A DNA stretch of 64,000 nucleotides from Streptomyces coeruleorubidus. GTDB lineage: Bacteria; Actinomycetota; Actinomycetes; Streptomycetales; Streptomycetaceae. The notes beneath the pieces are model-generated. The model did no database searches. It saw only the letters and a program-made list of their open reading frames with translations, and was not told the DNA's origin. Each line of letters begins with the position of its first letter. The stretch's first letter is position 1. Positions 53,998-63,138 of this stretch are shown here, piece after piece. Where the stretch lies: assembly GCF_028885415.1 (NCBI RefSeq), contig NZ_CP118527.1:8432001-8496000 (forward strand). The letters run 5' to 3'. The translations under genes were made by a program, and so were the position numbers.

Positions 53998-54217
53998 GGG
54001 TCCTCCCCCGTGAGGCGAATCGGAGCGCCGTGCCCCACAGGCCTGCCCGCAGGAGCCCGACACCGGCCTCCCACTGTCTCCCGACTCACCGGGTGACGGG
54101 CAGTCGCAGACGCGTCAGACCCCCGTGTCGATCCGGAACGTGCGGCACCGGGCGGACCCGGATGGTAGAAGCGGGCATGACCACTTCCCCCTTCTGCTCC
54201 CGCCCGGCCGGTGCCCG

Positions 54218-54880
54218 ATGACCGCCGGTATCGACACCCCCGACCGCAGGGGCCGCACCGGACTCGACCGGACCGGCCGGGACCTGACCGGCAACCCCCG
54301 CGTCAAGGTGCGGGACGTGAAGCTCCTGTCCAGCCACTGGTACGTCGAGCGGACCACGACCTTCGACTTCCGGCACGCCGACGGCACCTGGAGCACCCAG
54401 GAACGCGAGACGCACGACCGCGGCAACGGGGCCACCATGCTGCTGTACGACACCGAACGCGAAACCGTGCTGCTCACCCGTCAGTTCCGCTTCCCCGTGT
54501 ACGTCAACGGGCACCCCGACGGCATGCTCGTGGAGACGCCGGGCGGCCTGCTCGACGACGATGACGAGCACCCGGAGATCGCGGTGCGGCGCGAGGTCGT
54601 GGAGGAGACCGGCCACACCATCGGCGAGGTCCGGCACGTCTTCGACGTCTACATGAGCCCCGGCTCGGTCACCGAACGCGTCAGCTTCTACGCCGCCGCC
54701 TACGGCCCGTCGACCCACACCCATGAAGGTGGGGGTCTGGATGAGGAGGGCGAGGACATCGAGATCCTCGAACTGCCCTTCCGGCGGGCCCTGGAGATGA
54801 TCCGCACCGGGGAGATCGCCGACGCGAAGACCATCATGCTGCTGCAGTGGGCGGCGCTGGAGGGGCCGTTCGCCAACTGA
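54218..54880 (+). CDS. NUDIX hydrolase, NudK/ADP-ribose pyrophosphatase-like
   Basis: A 220-residue NUDIX enzyme with a full Nudix box ETPGGLLDDDDEHPEIAVRR followed by EVVEETG. The N-terminal strand region (VKLLSSHWYVERTTTFDFRH) and VYMSPGSVTERVSFYAAAYG match the GDP-mannose/ADP-sugar pyrophosphatase NudK group. ATG 54218 is chosen because upstream sequence is not conserved-looking. It hydrolyses a nucleoside diphosphate sugar by inference. Confidence 0.9.
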   Translation: MTAGIDTPDRRGRTGLDRTGRDLTGNPRVKVRDVKLLSSHWYVERTTTFDFRHADGTWSTQERETHDRGNGATMLLYDTERETVLLTRQFRFPVYVNGHPDGMLVETPGGLLDDDDEHPEIAVRREVVEETGHTIGEVRHVFDVYMSPGSVTERVSFYAAAYGPSTHTHEGGGLDEEGEDIEILELPFRRALEMIRTGEIADAKTIMLLQWAALEGPFAN

Positions 54881-54892
54881 CCCCTCCGGCCC

Positions 54893-54923
54893 TTGACTTG
54901 AAGCGCGCTTCAAGGTGAACACT
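54893..54923 (+). promoter_or_regulatory. MerR-type promoter and operator for the aldo/keto reductase
   Basis: CTTGAAGCGCGCTTCAAG (54897-54914) is a perfect 18-base palindrome placed within a 19-base spacer between TTGACT (54893-54898, -35) and AACACT (54918-54923, weak -10). This elongated geometry is the mark of MerR-activated promoters. No MerR gene is in the window. Confidence 0.6.
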
Positions 54924-54968
54924 CCCGTTGGTGCCCCGAACTCCGGGGCGCGCACGGGAGGAGCAGCC

Positions 54969-55952
54969 ATGAAGTACCGCACGATCGGCACGGATCCACA
55001 CACCCGCCGGGAGGTGAGCGTGCTCGCGCTCGGCGCGATGCTGTTCGGCTCGGTGACGGACGAGAAGACGTCCTTCGCCGCGCTCGACCGCTACGTCGAG
55101 GCCGGCGGCACCTTCATCGACACGTCCGACAACTACGCCTTCTGGGCCGACGGGAGTCAGGGCGGGCAGAGCGAGGAGCTGCTCGGCCGCTGGCGGCGCA
55201 GCCGGGGCATCGGCGGCGAGATCGTCATCGCGACCAAGCTCGGCGCCCGCCCCCTGGCCCCGGGCACCAGCTACATCGACAACCCCGAGGGCCTGTCCGC
55301 GAAGGTGATCCGCGAGTCGGCCGAGCGGAGCCGGGAACGGCTCGGGGTGGAGAAGCTGGACCTGTTGTACGCCCACATCGAGGACCACAAGGTCACCCTC
55401 CAGGAGACCGTCGAAGGCTTCGCCGAACTGGTCGCCGAGGGCACGGTCGGTCTTCTCGGCGTCAGCAACCACGCGACCTGGCGGGTCGAGCGGGCCCGCG
55501 CCCTCGCCGCCGCGGCGGGACTGCCCGGCTACGAGGTGCTCCAGTACGCCCACAGCCACCTGCGGCCCCGCACCGACGTCCCCGACGACCTGTTCCCCGA
55601 CGGCAGCCTCGGCCACGCCGGGCCCGATCTGCTGGCCTACCTGCGGGCCGAGCCCGGACTGACCCTGGTCGCCTACTCGCCGCTGCTGAAGGGCGCCTAC
55701 ACGCACTCCGACAGGCTGCCCCGCGACTTCGACCACCCGGGCACCCCGGCGCGTCTGCAGGTCCTGCGGGAGGTCGCCGAGGAGACGGGGGCCACCGTCA
55801 ACCAGGTCGTCCTGGCCTGGCAGATCGGCGGCGAGCTGCCGGTCATCCCGCTGGTCGGGGCGTCGTCCGTGGCGCAGCTGGAGGAGAACCTGGCCGCCGT
55901 CGACCTGGAGCTGACCTCCGAGCAGCGGGCCCGGCTCGACTCCGTCCACTGA
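54969..55952 (+). CDS. Aldo/keto reductase
   Basis: A 327-residue (alpha/beta)8 NADPH-dependent aldo/keto reductase. It has VLALGAMLFGSVTD, FIDTSDNYAFWADG with the catalytic Asp/Tyr, VIATKLGARPLAPG with the Lys, LDLLYAHIEDHKVTLQET with a His, and VGASSVAQLEENLAAVDLEL at the cofactor end. ATG 54969 follows GGAGGAG. The MerR-type promoter upstream suggests induction by an aldehyde, electrophile or redox signal. Confidence 0.93.
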   Translation: MKYRTIGTDPHTRREVSVLALGAMLFGSVTDEKTSFAALDRYVEAGGTFIDTSDNYAFWADGSQGGQSEELLGRWRRSRGIGGEIVIATKLGARPLAPGTSYIDNPEGLSAKVIRESAERSRERLGVEKLDLLYAHIEDHKVTLQETVEGFAELVAEGTVGLLGVSNHATWRVERARALAAAAGLPGYEVLQYAHSHLRPRTDVPDDLFPDGSLGHAGPDLLAYLRAEPGLTLVAYSPLLKGAYTHSDRLPRDFDHPGTPARLQVLREVAEETGATVNQVVLAWQIGGELPVIPLVGASSVAQLEENLAAVDLELTSEQRARLDSVH

Positions 55953-56011
55953 CCGCACTGGTCGCAGGACCGCGCAGTAGGCTCCGGAGAGGAGCGGAAG
56001 GAGAGTGGGCC

Positions 56012-56821
56012 ATGCCTCTGTTCCCCACCGAGCGGTCGGTCCGTACGACCCCCGAAGGTCTTCTGTGGGAGCCCAGCGAGCGCTGGGTGCGGGGCCGCAA
56101 GGGTGACGTCACCGTCGTCGACAGCCGGCACCCGGTCCTGGTCTGGGAGCCCGATGTGCCGGTCCCGCTGTACGCGTTCCCGCGCGAGGAGGTCCGCACT
56201 GACCTCCTCCGCCCGGCGAAGAACCCGCCCACCGGCAGGCACACCGGATCGCGGATCTTCTACGACCTCGAGTTCGACGGCGATCTGCTGGAGAACGCGG
56301 CCTGGACGTTCCCGGCCGACGATCTGGCCGGCCACATCGCCTTCGAGTGGTTCCGGCGCGCCGGCAGGGGCCTCGACCACTGGTACGAGGAGGAGGAAGA
56401 GATCTTCATCCACCCCCGTGACCCGCACCAACGCGTCGACGCCCTGCCCAGCAGCCGCCACGTCCGGGTCGAGATCGGCGGCACGGTCGTCGCCGACACC
56501 CACCGGCCGGTGCTGCTGTTCGAGACCGGCCTGCCGACCCGGTACTACATCCCCCGCGAGGACGTCCGCCTCGGCCTGTTCGAACCAACCGACCACAGCA
56601 CCGGATGCCCGTACAAGGGCACGGCCCGGTACTGGTCCCTGCGTGGCGGGGCCGTCGCACCGCCCAACATCGTCTGGAGCTATCCGGACCCGCTGCCCGA
56701 GGTGGCCGCGATCAAGGGGCGGCTCGCCTTCTTCAACGAGGCGGTCGACATCACCGTGGACGGCGAGTCACTGGAGCGCCCCGTCACGCCCTTCAGCCGG
56801 ATGCTGCGTCCGCGGGCCTGA
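56012..56821 (+). CDS. Protein with two DUF427 domains
   Basis: A 269-residue cytoplasmic protein with two DUF427 domains (about 22-115 and 150-260). The paired signatures are VVDSRHPVLVWEPDVPVPLY with YAFPREEVR, and VVADTHRPVLLFETGLPTRY with YIPREDVRL. The second also has CPYKGTARYWSLRGG, the most conserved motif of the family, and ends AFFNEAVDITVDGE. AAGGAG precedes ATG 56012. Its last 29 bases overlap the convergent TetR gene. Function is unknown. Confidence 0.9.
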   Translation: MPLFPTERSVRTTPEGLLWEPSERWVRGRKGDVTVVDSRHPVLVWEPDVPVPLYAFPREEVRTDLLRPAKNPPTGRHTGSRIFYDLEFDGDLLENAAWTFPADDLAGHIAFEWFRRAGRGLDHWYEEEEEIFIHPRDPHQRVDALPSSRHVRVEIGGTVVADTHRPVLLFETGLPTRYYIPREDVRLGLFEPTDHSTGCPYKGTARYWSLRGGAVAPPNIVWSYPDPLPEVAAIKGRLAFFNEAVDITVDGESLERPVTPFSRMLRPRA

Positions 56822-57575
56822 CGGTCTGCTCCCTACGCGCGAACCGGTCGAGGAGCGCGTCCAGTCCGGCCGCCAGACCCTCCGGACCGCCCCGGTCGGC
56901 GAGCGCGGTGGCGGTCTCCCGGAGTGTGGGCAGTTCCTGCGGTGACAGGCGGTGCAGGCCGAGGCGGAAGGCGGGGTCGGGCTCGTCGGGGTTGTCCACC
57001 ATGGGCCGCAGTTCCACGGAGACGTAGCCGAGCAGCCAGGCGGTGAAGGCGCGGAACACGGCGGAGGCGAGCGCCTCGTCGAACCCCGCCTCCTTCAGCT
57101 GGGCGAGCACGTGCTCATGGTCCCTGAGGACGGCGGCCGGCCGCCGCGCCAGCGGCACCGCGAGCATGCGCGTGGCGAGCAGCGGGACCGCCTCGGGGTG
57201 GGCCAGGCAGACGTCGTAGGTCGCCAGCGCGATGCGGTGGAGCCGGGCGCGCCACGCGGGCACCTCGGCCGTGGCGGCGGGATCGGGCTCGGCGGCCAGA
57301 CGCTCCTCGAGTTCGAGGTAGAGGGCCTCGACCAGTCCGTCCAGGAGTGCGTCCTTGCTCGCCGCGTACCGGTAGAGCGCCATCGCCTCCACGCCGAGCT
57401 CGGCGCCCAGCCGGCGCATGCTCAGCGCGCTCAGGCCCTCCCGGTCCACCAGTTCCAGGGCGCTGGCCAATACCCGCTCCCGGCTCAGCCGGCCGTAGCG
57501 GCCGCGGTCGCTCGCGCGACGCGCCGGGTCGTCCCCCGGGTCCTTCCGTCGCGCCTCGGCCTGTTCCTTGGCCAT
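56793..57575 (-). CDS. TetR-family regulator (TetR_C_1 type)
   Basis: A 260-residue regulator. The HTH is at about 28-78 (SRERVLASALELVDREGLSA, LSMRRLGAELGVEAMALYRY) with the TetR-type tetracycline-repressor C-terminal domain. The first 25 residues are basic and disordered. ATG 57575 is the start. It diverges from the glycan cluster, and an AT-rich inverted repeat (57651-57671) between them is a likely operator, so it may repress the cluster. Confidence 0.88.
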   Translation of the reverse strand: MAKEQAEARRKDPGDDPARRASDRGRYGRLSRERVLASALELVDREGLSALSMRRLGAELGVEAMALYRYAASKDALLDGLVEALYLELEERLAAEPDPAATAEVPAWRARLHRIALATYDVCLAHPEAVPLLATRMLAVPLARRPAAVLRDHEHVLAQLKEAGFDEALASAVFRAFTAWLLGYVSVELRPMVDNPDEPDPAFRLGLHRLSPQELPTLRETATALADRGGPEGLAAGLDALLDRFARREQTVRPADAASG

Positions 57576-57650
57576 GCCTTGCCTCCAGCGGTCGGACCGA
57601 GCGGTGTTCGTTCTCCTGTTGACTCTACGCACGGAGGGGCGCAATCTGTA

Positions 57651-57671
57651 CGTATACGTCGTAAATATACG
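57651..57671. promoter_or_regulatory. AT-rich inverted repeat in the TetR/glycan divergent promoter
   Basis: CGTATAC (57651-57657) and ATATACG (57665-57671) form arms matching at six of seven positions around GTCGTAA. It stands out as AT-rich within GC-rich DNA and lies 76 bases before the TetR start and about 85 bases before the fusion gene. Confidence 0.5.
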
Positions 57672-57756
57672 CGATAAGGACTCGAAGGGACAGCGGACGG
57701 CGTCATCGTTCCCGACGGAACGTTCCCCACGGAAGCCAGCACAGGGGGAGCACCCC

Positions 57757-60495
57757 ATGACGGTTCACAAGCTGCGGTCCGGGCAGCAAGCGGTCGGGCG
57801 CGGTCGGCCCCCCGCCCCCGACGGCGCGTCGCGTGCCGACGTCCTCGCGCCCGAGCCTGCGGACGGGGTCGTGCCCTTCGCCCTCACCTGGATCAGTCCG
57901 GAGGCCCGGAGGGCGGCGCAGCGGGTGCTCGCCTCCGGATGGGTGACCACCGGCCCGGAGACGGAACGCTTCGAGCAGGAGTTCGCGGAGTATGTCTCGG
58001 CCGCCCACGCGGTGGCGGTGAGTTCCTGCACGGCGGCCCTGGAACTGGCGCTGCGAGCCCTGCGACTGCCGGCCGGCGGTACCGTCCTGGTCCCGGCCGT
58101 GACCTTCTGTGGCGCCGCCCAGGCGGTACTGCACGCCGGGCTGCGGCCCGTGCTCGTAGACGTGGACCCACGCACCGGGATGCCGACGCCGGCCATGGTG
58201 GCCCGCGCGGCCCGGGCGTGCGGCTGCCCGCAGGCGATGACGGTCCTGCACTACGCCGGGTCGCCGACGCCGGTCGCCGAACTGGCCGAAGCCGCACGCC
58301 TGCCGCTGACCCACGTGATCGAGGACGCCGCGCACGCCCTGGGCACGACGGTGGGTGACCGGCCCGTGGGCAGCCTGTCACGGGCCACCTGCTTCAGCTT
58401 CTACGCCACCAAGAACCTGCCCATCGGCGAGGGTGGCATGCTCACCACCGACGACCCGGAACTCGCCGATCGAGTCCGCCGCGCGCGGCTGCACGGCATG
58501 TCCGCCGACGCCTGGCGGCGCGACCTGCCCGGCGGCAGCTGGCGCTACACCGTCGAGGAGGCCGGTCTCAAGGCCAACATGACCGACGTACAGGCCGCCA
58601 TCGGGCGGGCTCAGCTCCGGTACTTCGACGACTGGCAGCGGCGTCGGCACGCCCTGGCCGCGCGATACGAGGCGGCGCTTCGGACCGTGCCCGGACTCGC
58701 CCCGCTGGAGCCCGCCACCCCGGGGCGGCACGCCCGTCACCTCTACGTGGTGCGGGTGCTCCCCGAGTACGGAACCGGCCGGGACGAACTGATCGAACGG
58801 CTGGCGGAGTGCGGTATCGGCACCTCGGTCCACTTCATTCCGCTGCACCACATGCCCCACTTCCAGCGCGCCGCGATCACCCCGCCGGGCGGCCTGCCCG
58901 GCGCCGACGCACTGTTCCCGCAGCTGCTGTCCCTGCCCCTGTACCCGCACCTCACCGACCGGGCCGTCGACCGCGTCTGCGCGGAGCTGGCCCGGCTCGG
59001 TCCACGGCGTCCCACCCGGCGGACGGCACCGCCCGCCGGGCTGCGCACCCTGGTCGTCGGCGCGGGGGAGGCCGGTCAGGCGCTCGCCCGGGACCTGGCG
59101 CGCACCCCGCAGTTCGGGCTCGACCCCGTGGGCTTCCTGGACGACGATCCGGCCAAGCACCGGGTCGGCGACATCGGGGGCCTGCCCGTGCTCGGCCGGC
59201 TCGACGACACCGGGGCGACCGTGTCCGCGCACCGGATCGAGGCGGTGGTCGTGGCCATTCCCGGCCTCGACGCGGCCCGCTTCCGGCGGGTGGCGAGCAC
59301 CGCGGAGGCCGCGGGGGCGCGCGTGCGGTACCTGCCGTCGTTCATCGCCGCGCTCCGCCGCGACGTGGTGGGCTGCGACATGCGGTCGCTGGATGTGCAC
59401 GCGCTGATCGGTCGCCCCGAGATGCAGGTGGTGAGTTCCGAGGCGGGCTCCACGATCGCCGGCCGGCGCGTCCTGGTGACCGGAGCCGGCGGCTCGATCG
59501 GCAGCGAACTGTGCCACCAGGTGCAGGCCTTCGGCCCGAGCCGGCTGTTCCTGGTCGACCACGACGAGTCGAACCTGCACCGGCTCCAACTGGAGCTCCA
59601 CGGCGATGCCCTGCACGCCGACGACGTGGTGATATCGGACATCAGGGACCGCCCCCGCATCGACCAGATCTTCCGCGAGCTGCGTCCGGAGGTCGTCTTC
59701 CACGCGGCCGCCCACAAGCACCTGCCCCTCCTCGAACTGAACCCCGGCGAGGGCGTGAAGTCGAACGTCCGGGGCACCGAGAACCTGGTCCGGGCCGCGA
59801 TGGCGAACGGAACCTCGCGGTTCGTCCTGATCTCCACCGACAAGGCGGCCGACCCGGTGTCGGTGCTCGGCGCCACCAAGCGGCTGTCCGAGCTCATCGT
59901 GCAGAACGCCCAGCAGGACGCCCCGCCCGGCACCGTGTTCTGCGCCGTTCGGTTCGGCAACGTGCTCGGCAGCCGCGGTTCGCTGCTCTCGGTTCTGGCG
60001 GAGCAACTCGGCGCGGGCACCCCGGTGACCGTCACGCACCCCGACGTGACCCGGTTCTTCATGACCGTCGAGGAGGCCGCCGGCCTGGTCCTCGAGGCGG
60101 CGCGCATGGCTCAGGGCGGCGAGGTGTTCGTTCTCGACATGAGCGCCCCCGTGCGGATCGTGGACCTCGTCCGCGAGTACGCCCGGTCCGTGCACGTGCC
60201 CGACGTGGACATCCGCTTCACCGGCCTGCGCCCCGGCGAGAAACTCAACGAGACGCTGTTCTCAGCGCAGGAGCACCACACACGCACCTCCCACCCACGC
60301 ATTCTCGCCGCGACCTCCGTCAGTCCCCCGGTCGCGCCGGCCGGGCTGCTCCCGGCCCTGTACGGCGCCGCGGAACGCAACGACATCGCCGCGGTCCGCC
60401 ACGCTCTCGCCGACCTCTTCCCGGGGTTCCCCGCTTCCCCGCCGGCCCACCAGCGGCACGCGGGCCTGGCCGATCCCTACCCGGACGACTTCTGA
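57757..60495 (+). CDS. Fusion of DegT-type sugar aminotransferase and PglF/CapD-type 4,6-dehydratase
   Basis: A 912-residue bifunctional enzyme. Residues about 35-410 are a DegT/DnrJ/EryC1/StrS aminotransferase with PLP lysine K219 (FYATKNLPIGEGGM), GWVTTGPETERFE and MTDVQAAIGRAQL. Residues about 425-550 are a Rossmann domain (LVVGAGEAGQALARDL, GFLDDDP). Residues about 565-890 are the dehydratase (VLVTGAGGSIGSELC, AAAHKHLPLLE, ISTDKAADPVSVLGATKRLS, VRFGNVLGSRGS). Ordinary PglF/WbpM enzymes have N-terminal TM helices; here an aminotransferase stands in that position. It should turn a UDP-HexNAc into a 4-amino-4,6-dideoxy sugar. Its stop overlaps the LCP start by one base. Confidence 0.9.
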   Translation: MTVHKLRSGQQAVGRGRPPAPDGASRADVLAPEPADGVVPFALTWISPEARRAAQRVLASGWVTTGPETERFEQEFAEYVSAAHAVAVSSCTAALELALRALRLPAGGTVLVPAVTFCGAAQAVLHAGLRPVLVDVDPRTGMPTPAMVARAARACGCPQAMTVLHYAGSPTPVAELAEAARLPLTHVIEDAAHALGTTVGDRPVGSLSRATCFSFYATKNLPIGEGGMLTTDDPELADRVRRARLHGMSADAWRRDLPGGSWRYTVEEAGLKANMTDVQAAIGRAQLRYFDDWQRRRHALAARYEAALRTVPGLAPLEPATPGRHARHLYVVRVLPEYGTGRDELIERLAECGIGTSVHFIPLHHMPHFQRAAITPPGGLPGADALFPQLLSLPLYPHLTDRAVDRVCAELARLGPRRPTRRTAPPAGLRTLVVGAGEAGQALARDLARTPQFGLDPVGFLDDDPAKHRVGDIGGLPVLGRLDDTGATVSAHRIEAVVVAIPGLDAARFRRVASTAEAAGARVRYLPSFIAALRRDVVGCDMRSLDVHALIGRPEMQVVSSEAGSTIAGRRVLVTGAGGSIGSELCHQVQAFGPSRLFLVDHDESNLHRLQLELHGDALHADDVVISDIRDRPRIDQIFRELRPEVVFHAAAHKHLPLLELNPGEGVKSNVRGTENLVRAAMANGTSRFVLISTDKAADPVSVLGATKRLSELIVQNAQQDAPPGTVFCAVRFGNVLGSRGSLLSVLAEQLGAGTPVTVTHPDVTRFFMTVEEAAGLVLEAARMAQGGEVFVLDMSAPVRIVDLVREYARSVHVPDVDIRFTGLRPGEKLNETLFSAQEHHTRTSHPRILAATSVSPPVAPAGLLPALYGAAERNDIAAVRHALADLFPGFPASPPAHQRHAGLADPYPDDF

Positions 60496-61520
60496 TGTCC
60501 CCGCCCTCCCAGTGGCCGCACTGGGCACCGAGGCAGCGGGCCCGGCCACGCCACCGGCTGGCGAAGCGCCTGCTGGCCTGTCTGGTGGTCGTCGTTCTCA
60601 CCGTGCTCGGGCTGGGCGCCGGCGGCCTGTGGTGGGCCACGGACCACTACGGGGACCGGGTCACCCGGATACCCAAGGCCTTCCCCGACGGTCCCCGGCC
60701 CAAGAGCGGCGAGGGAACGACCTTCCTGTTGGCCGGTGTCGACCTCCGCTCCGAGAAGCCGGCCACCGGCAACGAGGCCAAAGACGCGCGGTGGAGGTAC
60801 GGCGCCCAGCGCAGCGACACACTGATGCTGGTGCACCTCGGTCCCGGCGAACGCACGGCGTACACCGTGTCGATACCGCGGGACAGCTGGGTGCCCGTCC
60901 CCGGGCACGGATCCGCGAAGATCAACGCCGCGTTCTCCTGGGGCGGTCCGCCTCTCCTCGTCCGGACGGTCGAACGACTCACCGGAACGAGGGTCGACCA
61001 CTTCGCCGTCATCGACTGGCATGGTTTCCGGTCCCTCACCGACGCGGTCGGTGGTGTGCCGATCACAGTGCAGGAGACCTCCTACGACTCGGAGCAGGGG
61101 CGGCACTTCAAGGCGGGCACCTACACCATGAACGGCGAGGACGCGCTCTCTTATGTCCGCCAGCGCCACGGACTGCCCGGCGGCGAGCTGGACCGGATCA
61201 AGCGGCAGCAGCAGTTCCTGCGCGGCCTCGTCGGTGAGATCGGCGGCGACGTCAGCATCACCAGCCCACTGAAGACGAACCGGATACTCGAGGCACTCAC
61301 CGACGCGGTCAGCGTGGACGACCGGCTGTCCAACGGCGACCTGCGCGACCTCGTGCTCGGCCTGCGCCATCTGGACTCCGAGGACACCCACTTCACGACC
61401 GCGCCCATCGTCCGGTCGGACATGATCGACGGCCAGTACGTCCTGATCCTCGACCGGAGCGGGTTGCGCACTCTCTCCCGGCAGATGGCGGCAGGCCATC
61501 CGCCCGGCGCCGGAAAGTGA
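60495..61520 (+). CDS. LytR-CpsA-Psr (LCP) family glycopolymer ligase
   Basis: A 341-residue LCP protein with one N-terminal membrane segment (RLLACLVVVVLTVLGLGAGG, about 25-45) and an extracellular LCP domain (about 75-260). It has TTFLLAGVDLR, QRSDTLMLVHL, TVSIPRDSWVPVP, AKINAAFSWGG, VDHFAVIDWHGFRSLTDAVG and LSYVRQRH. LCP enzymes transfer glycopolymers from lipid carriers to peptidoglycan. ATG 60495 overlaps the fusion gene's TGA. Its place in this cluster implies the glycan made here is wall-attached. Confidence 0.93.
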   Translation: MSPPSQWPHWAPRQRARPRHRLAKRLLACLVVVVLTVLGLGAGGLWWATDHYGDRVTRIPKAFPDGPRPKSGEGTTFLLAGVDLRSEKPATGNEAKDARWRYGAQRSDTLMLVHLGPGERTAYTVSIPRDSWVPVPGHGSAKINAAFSWGGPPLLVRTVERLTGTRVDHFAVIDWHGFRSLTDAVGGVPITVQETSYDSEQGRHFKAGTYTMNGEDALSYVRQRHGLPGGELDRIKRQQQFLRGLVGEIGGDVSITSPLKTNRILEALTDAVSVDDRLSNGDLRDLVLGLRHLDSEDTHFTTAPIVRSDMIDGQYVLILDRSGLRTLSRQMAAGHPPGAGK

Positions 61521-61529
61521 GGCCGGCCC

Positions 61530-63125
61530 GTGCGTCTCGGCGACCATGTGCTGCGACTCACCGGCCGGATCGCCGCGCCGGACGGAGCAGGACGCGGCGG
61601 ACCGGACGACACGGACGGCACCACGCCCGCCCCACTGGCGCGGCGTCTCTTCTCGGGCATGGGCTTCAGCGCGCTGGCGCAGGCGGCTCCGTTGCTCACC
61701 AACCTGGCGCTGACGCCGTACCTGATCGGCCAACTGGGGCTCGACCGCTTCGGTGTGTGGTCACTGATCCTGGTCTTCCTGGCCACCCTCGCCGTGCTGG
61801 ACGGCGGCGTCGGCGCCTCACTGGCGCGCTTCCACGCCTACCACGGAGCCCGCGGCGACCGGGAAGGCACCGGCCGGCTGGTCGTCGGGTCGCTGACGGT
61901 CTTCGTCGGTCTGGGCGCGCTCGTCACCGGGCTCGGCGCGCTGCTGGCCCCCGTCGTCGTCTCCGCGCTCGACGTACCGCCTCATCTGTCGGGAGAAGCC
62001 GAGCAGCTGCTGCTGGCCCTCGGCCCGCTGCTCACCCTGGCCCTGGCCGCCAACTCCGCCATCGCGCTGTTGCAGGCGAACGCCCGCTTCGCCGGTCTCG
62101 CAGCCGTCAGTGGCGGATCGTGTCTGGTCTACGCCGTGGCCGTGGTGACGCTGATCGGCAGCGGCCCCGACCTCCCGCTGCTCGCCCTGCTCACCGCGGG
62201 GCGGTACCTGCTCACCACGGTCGGCGGCCTCTGGCTCGGGGCACGGCACATCCGTATCCGGCGCCCCCTGATGCCACGGTCGGCCGAGCGCCGCGAGTTC
62301 GTCGGCTACGCGTCCCGTATGCAGCTGTCGGGATTCACCGTCTTCCTCAACGGAGAGGTCGACGCCGTGGTCATCGCCGCGCTGCTGCCGGTGCGCTATG
62401 TGGGCATCTTCGCCGTCGGCTACCAGGCGGCAACCGCGCTGCGCAGCCTGCCGCTGTACGCCTTCCCGCCGATCCTGACCAGGATGACCCACGTCTACGC
62501 CAGGCACCAGCTCCCTGGCGCGGTACGGGAGTTCCACGCGATGCAGTTTCGCTGGCTGCCGGCCGTGCTGACCTATGGTGCGGTGACGACCGCGGCGGTG
62601 GGCCTGGCGGTCGAGGTGTGGGTGGGTCCCGAGCTGGCGCTCAGCGGCGCGGTGGCCGCCGTCCTGCTGGCCGGATACGCCGTGCAGGTGGCCTGCACCG
62701 GGATGCGTACCTGCTTCGTCCGGGCCATCGGCCGCCCTGGTCTCGAGACGCGCTACTCCTGGTTCTCCACAGCGGTGAATCTCGCGCTCACGGTGCCGCT
62801 GACCATCGCGTTCGGAGTCGTCGGCGTCGTCCTGGCCACCTCCGTCGGAATCATGGCGGGCTCCCTGTACTTCGTCGTCCTGTGCCGGCGACTGGCCGAC
62901 CTGCGCGAACAGCACTTGCCGAAGCGGTGGGTGCCGGCGACCGCGCTGGCGGTGATCACCGCCGTCCTCGGCGACCTGCTGGTGCTGCAACTGGGATGGC
63001 ACGGCGCGCTGCCGCTGCTGCTGGCCGGCCTCCCGGTGCCCGCCGGCCTCGCCCTCGCATGGCTGTTCATCGGCCGCGAACTCATCCATGGCCCCAGCGC
63101 CCGGGCGGAGACCACGCCCGCGTAA
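61530..63125 (+). CDS. Wzx-type polysaccharide flippase (MOP superfamily)
   Basis: A 531-residue membrane protein with about 12-14 hydrophobic segments, starting with a 40-residue cytoplasmic tail. It has the flippase pattern FSALAQAAPLLTNLALTPYL near the first TM, GQLGLDRFGVWSLILVF and later YVGIFAVGYQAATALRSLPL. It should flip lipid-linked repeat units across the membrane. GTG 61530 lies nine bases after the LCP stop. It is the third gene of the cluster. Confidence 0.88.
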   Translation: MRLGDHVLRLTGRIAAPDGAGRGGPDDTDGTTPAPLARRLFSGMGFSALAQAAPLLTNLALTPYLIGQLGLDRFGVWSLILVFLATLAVLDGGVGASLARFHAYHGARGDREGTGRLVVGSLTVFVGLGALVTGLGALLAPVVVSALDVPPHLSGEAEQLLLALGPLLTLALAANSAIALLQANARFAGLAAVSGGSCLVYAVAVVTLIGSGPDLPLLALLTAGRYLLTTVGGLWLGARHIRIRRPLMPRSAERREFVGYASRMQLSGFTVFLNGEVDAVVIAALLPVRYVGIFAVGYQAATALRSLPLYAFPPILTRMTHVYARHQLPGAVREFHAMQFRWLPAVLTYGAVTTAAVGLAVEVWVGPELALSGAVAAVLLAGYAVQVACTGMRTCFVRAIGRPGLETRYSWFSTAVNLALTVPLTIAFGVVGVVLATSVGIMAGSLYFVVLCRRLADLREQHLPKRWVPATALAVITAVLGDLLVLQLGWHGALPLLLAGLPVPAGLALAWLFIGRELIHGPSARAETTPA

Positions 63126-63138
63126 GGAAGGACACATC

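Noticed and set aside
57757..60495. Read-through or assembly fusion of two separate genes
   Set aside because: The join is in frame with a plausible linker, no internal ribosome site or start stands out at the domain border, and both halves keep their key motifs; it is reported as a real fusion, though reads would settle it.
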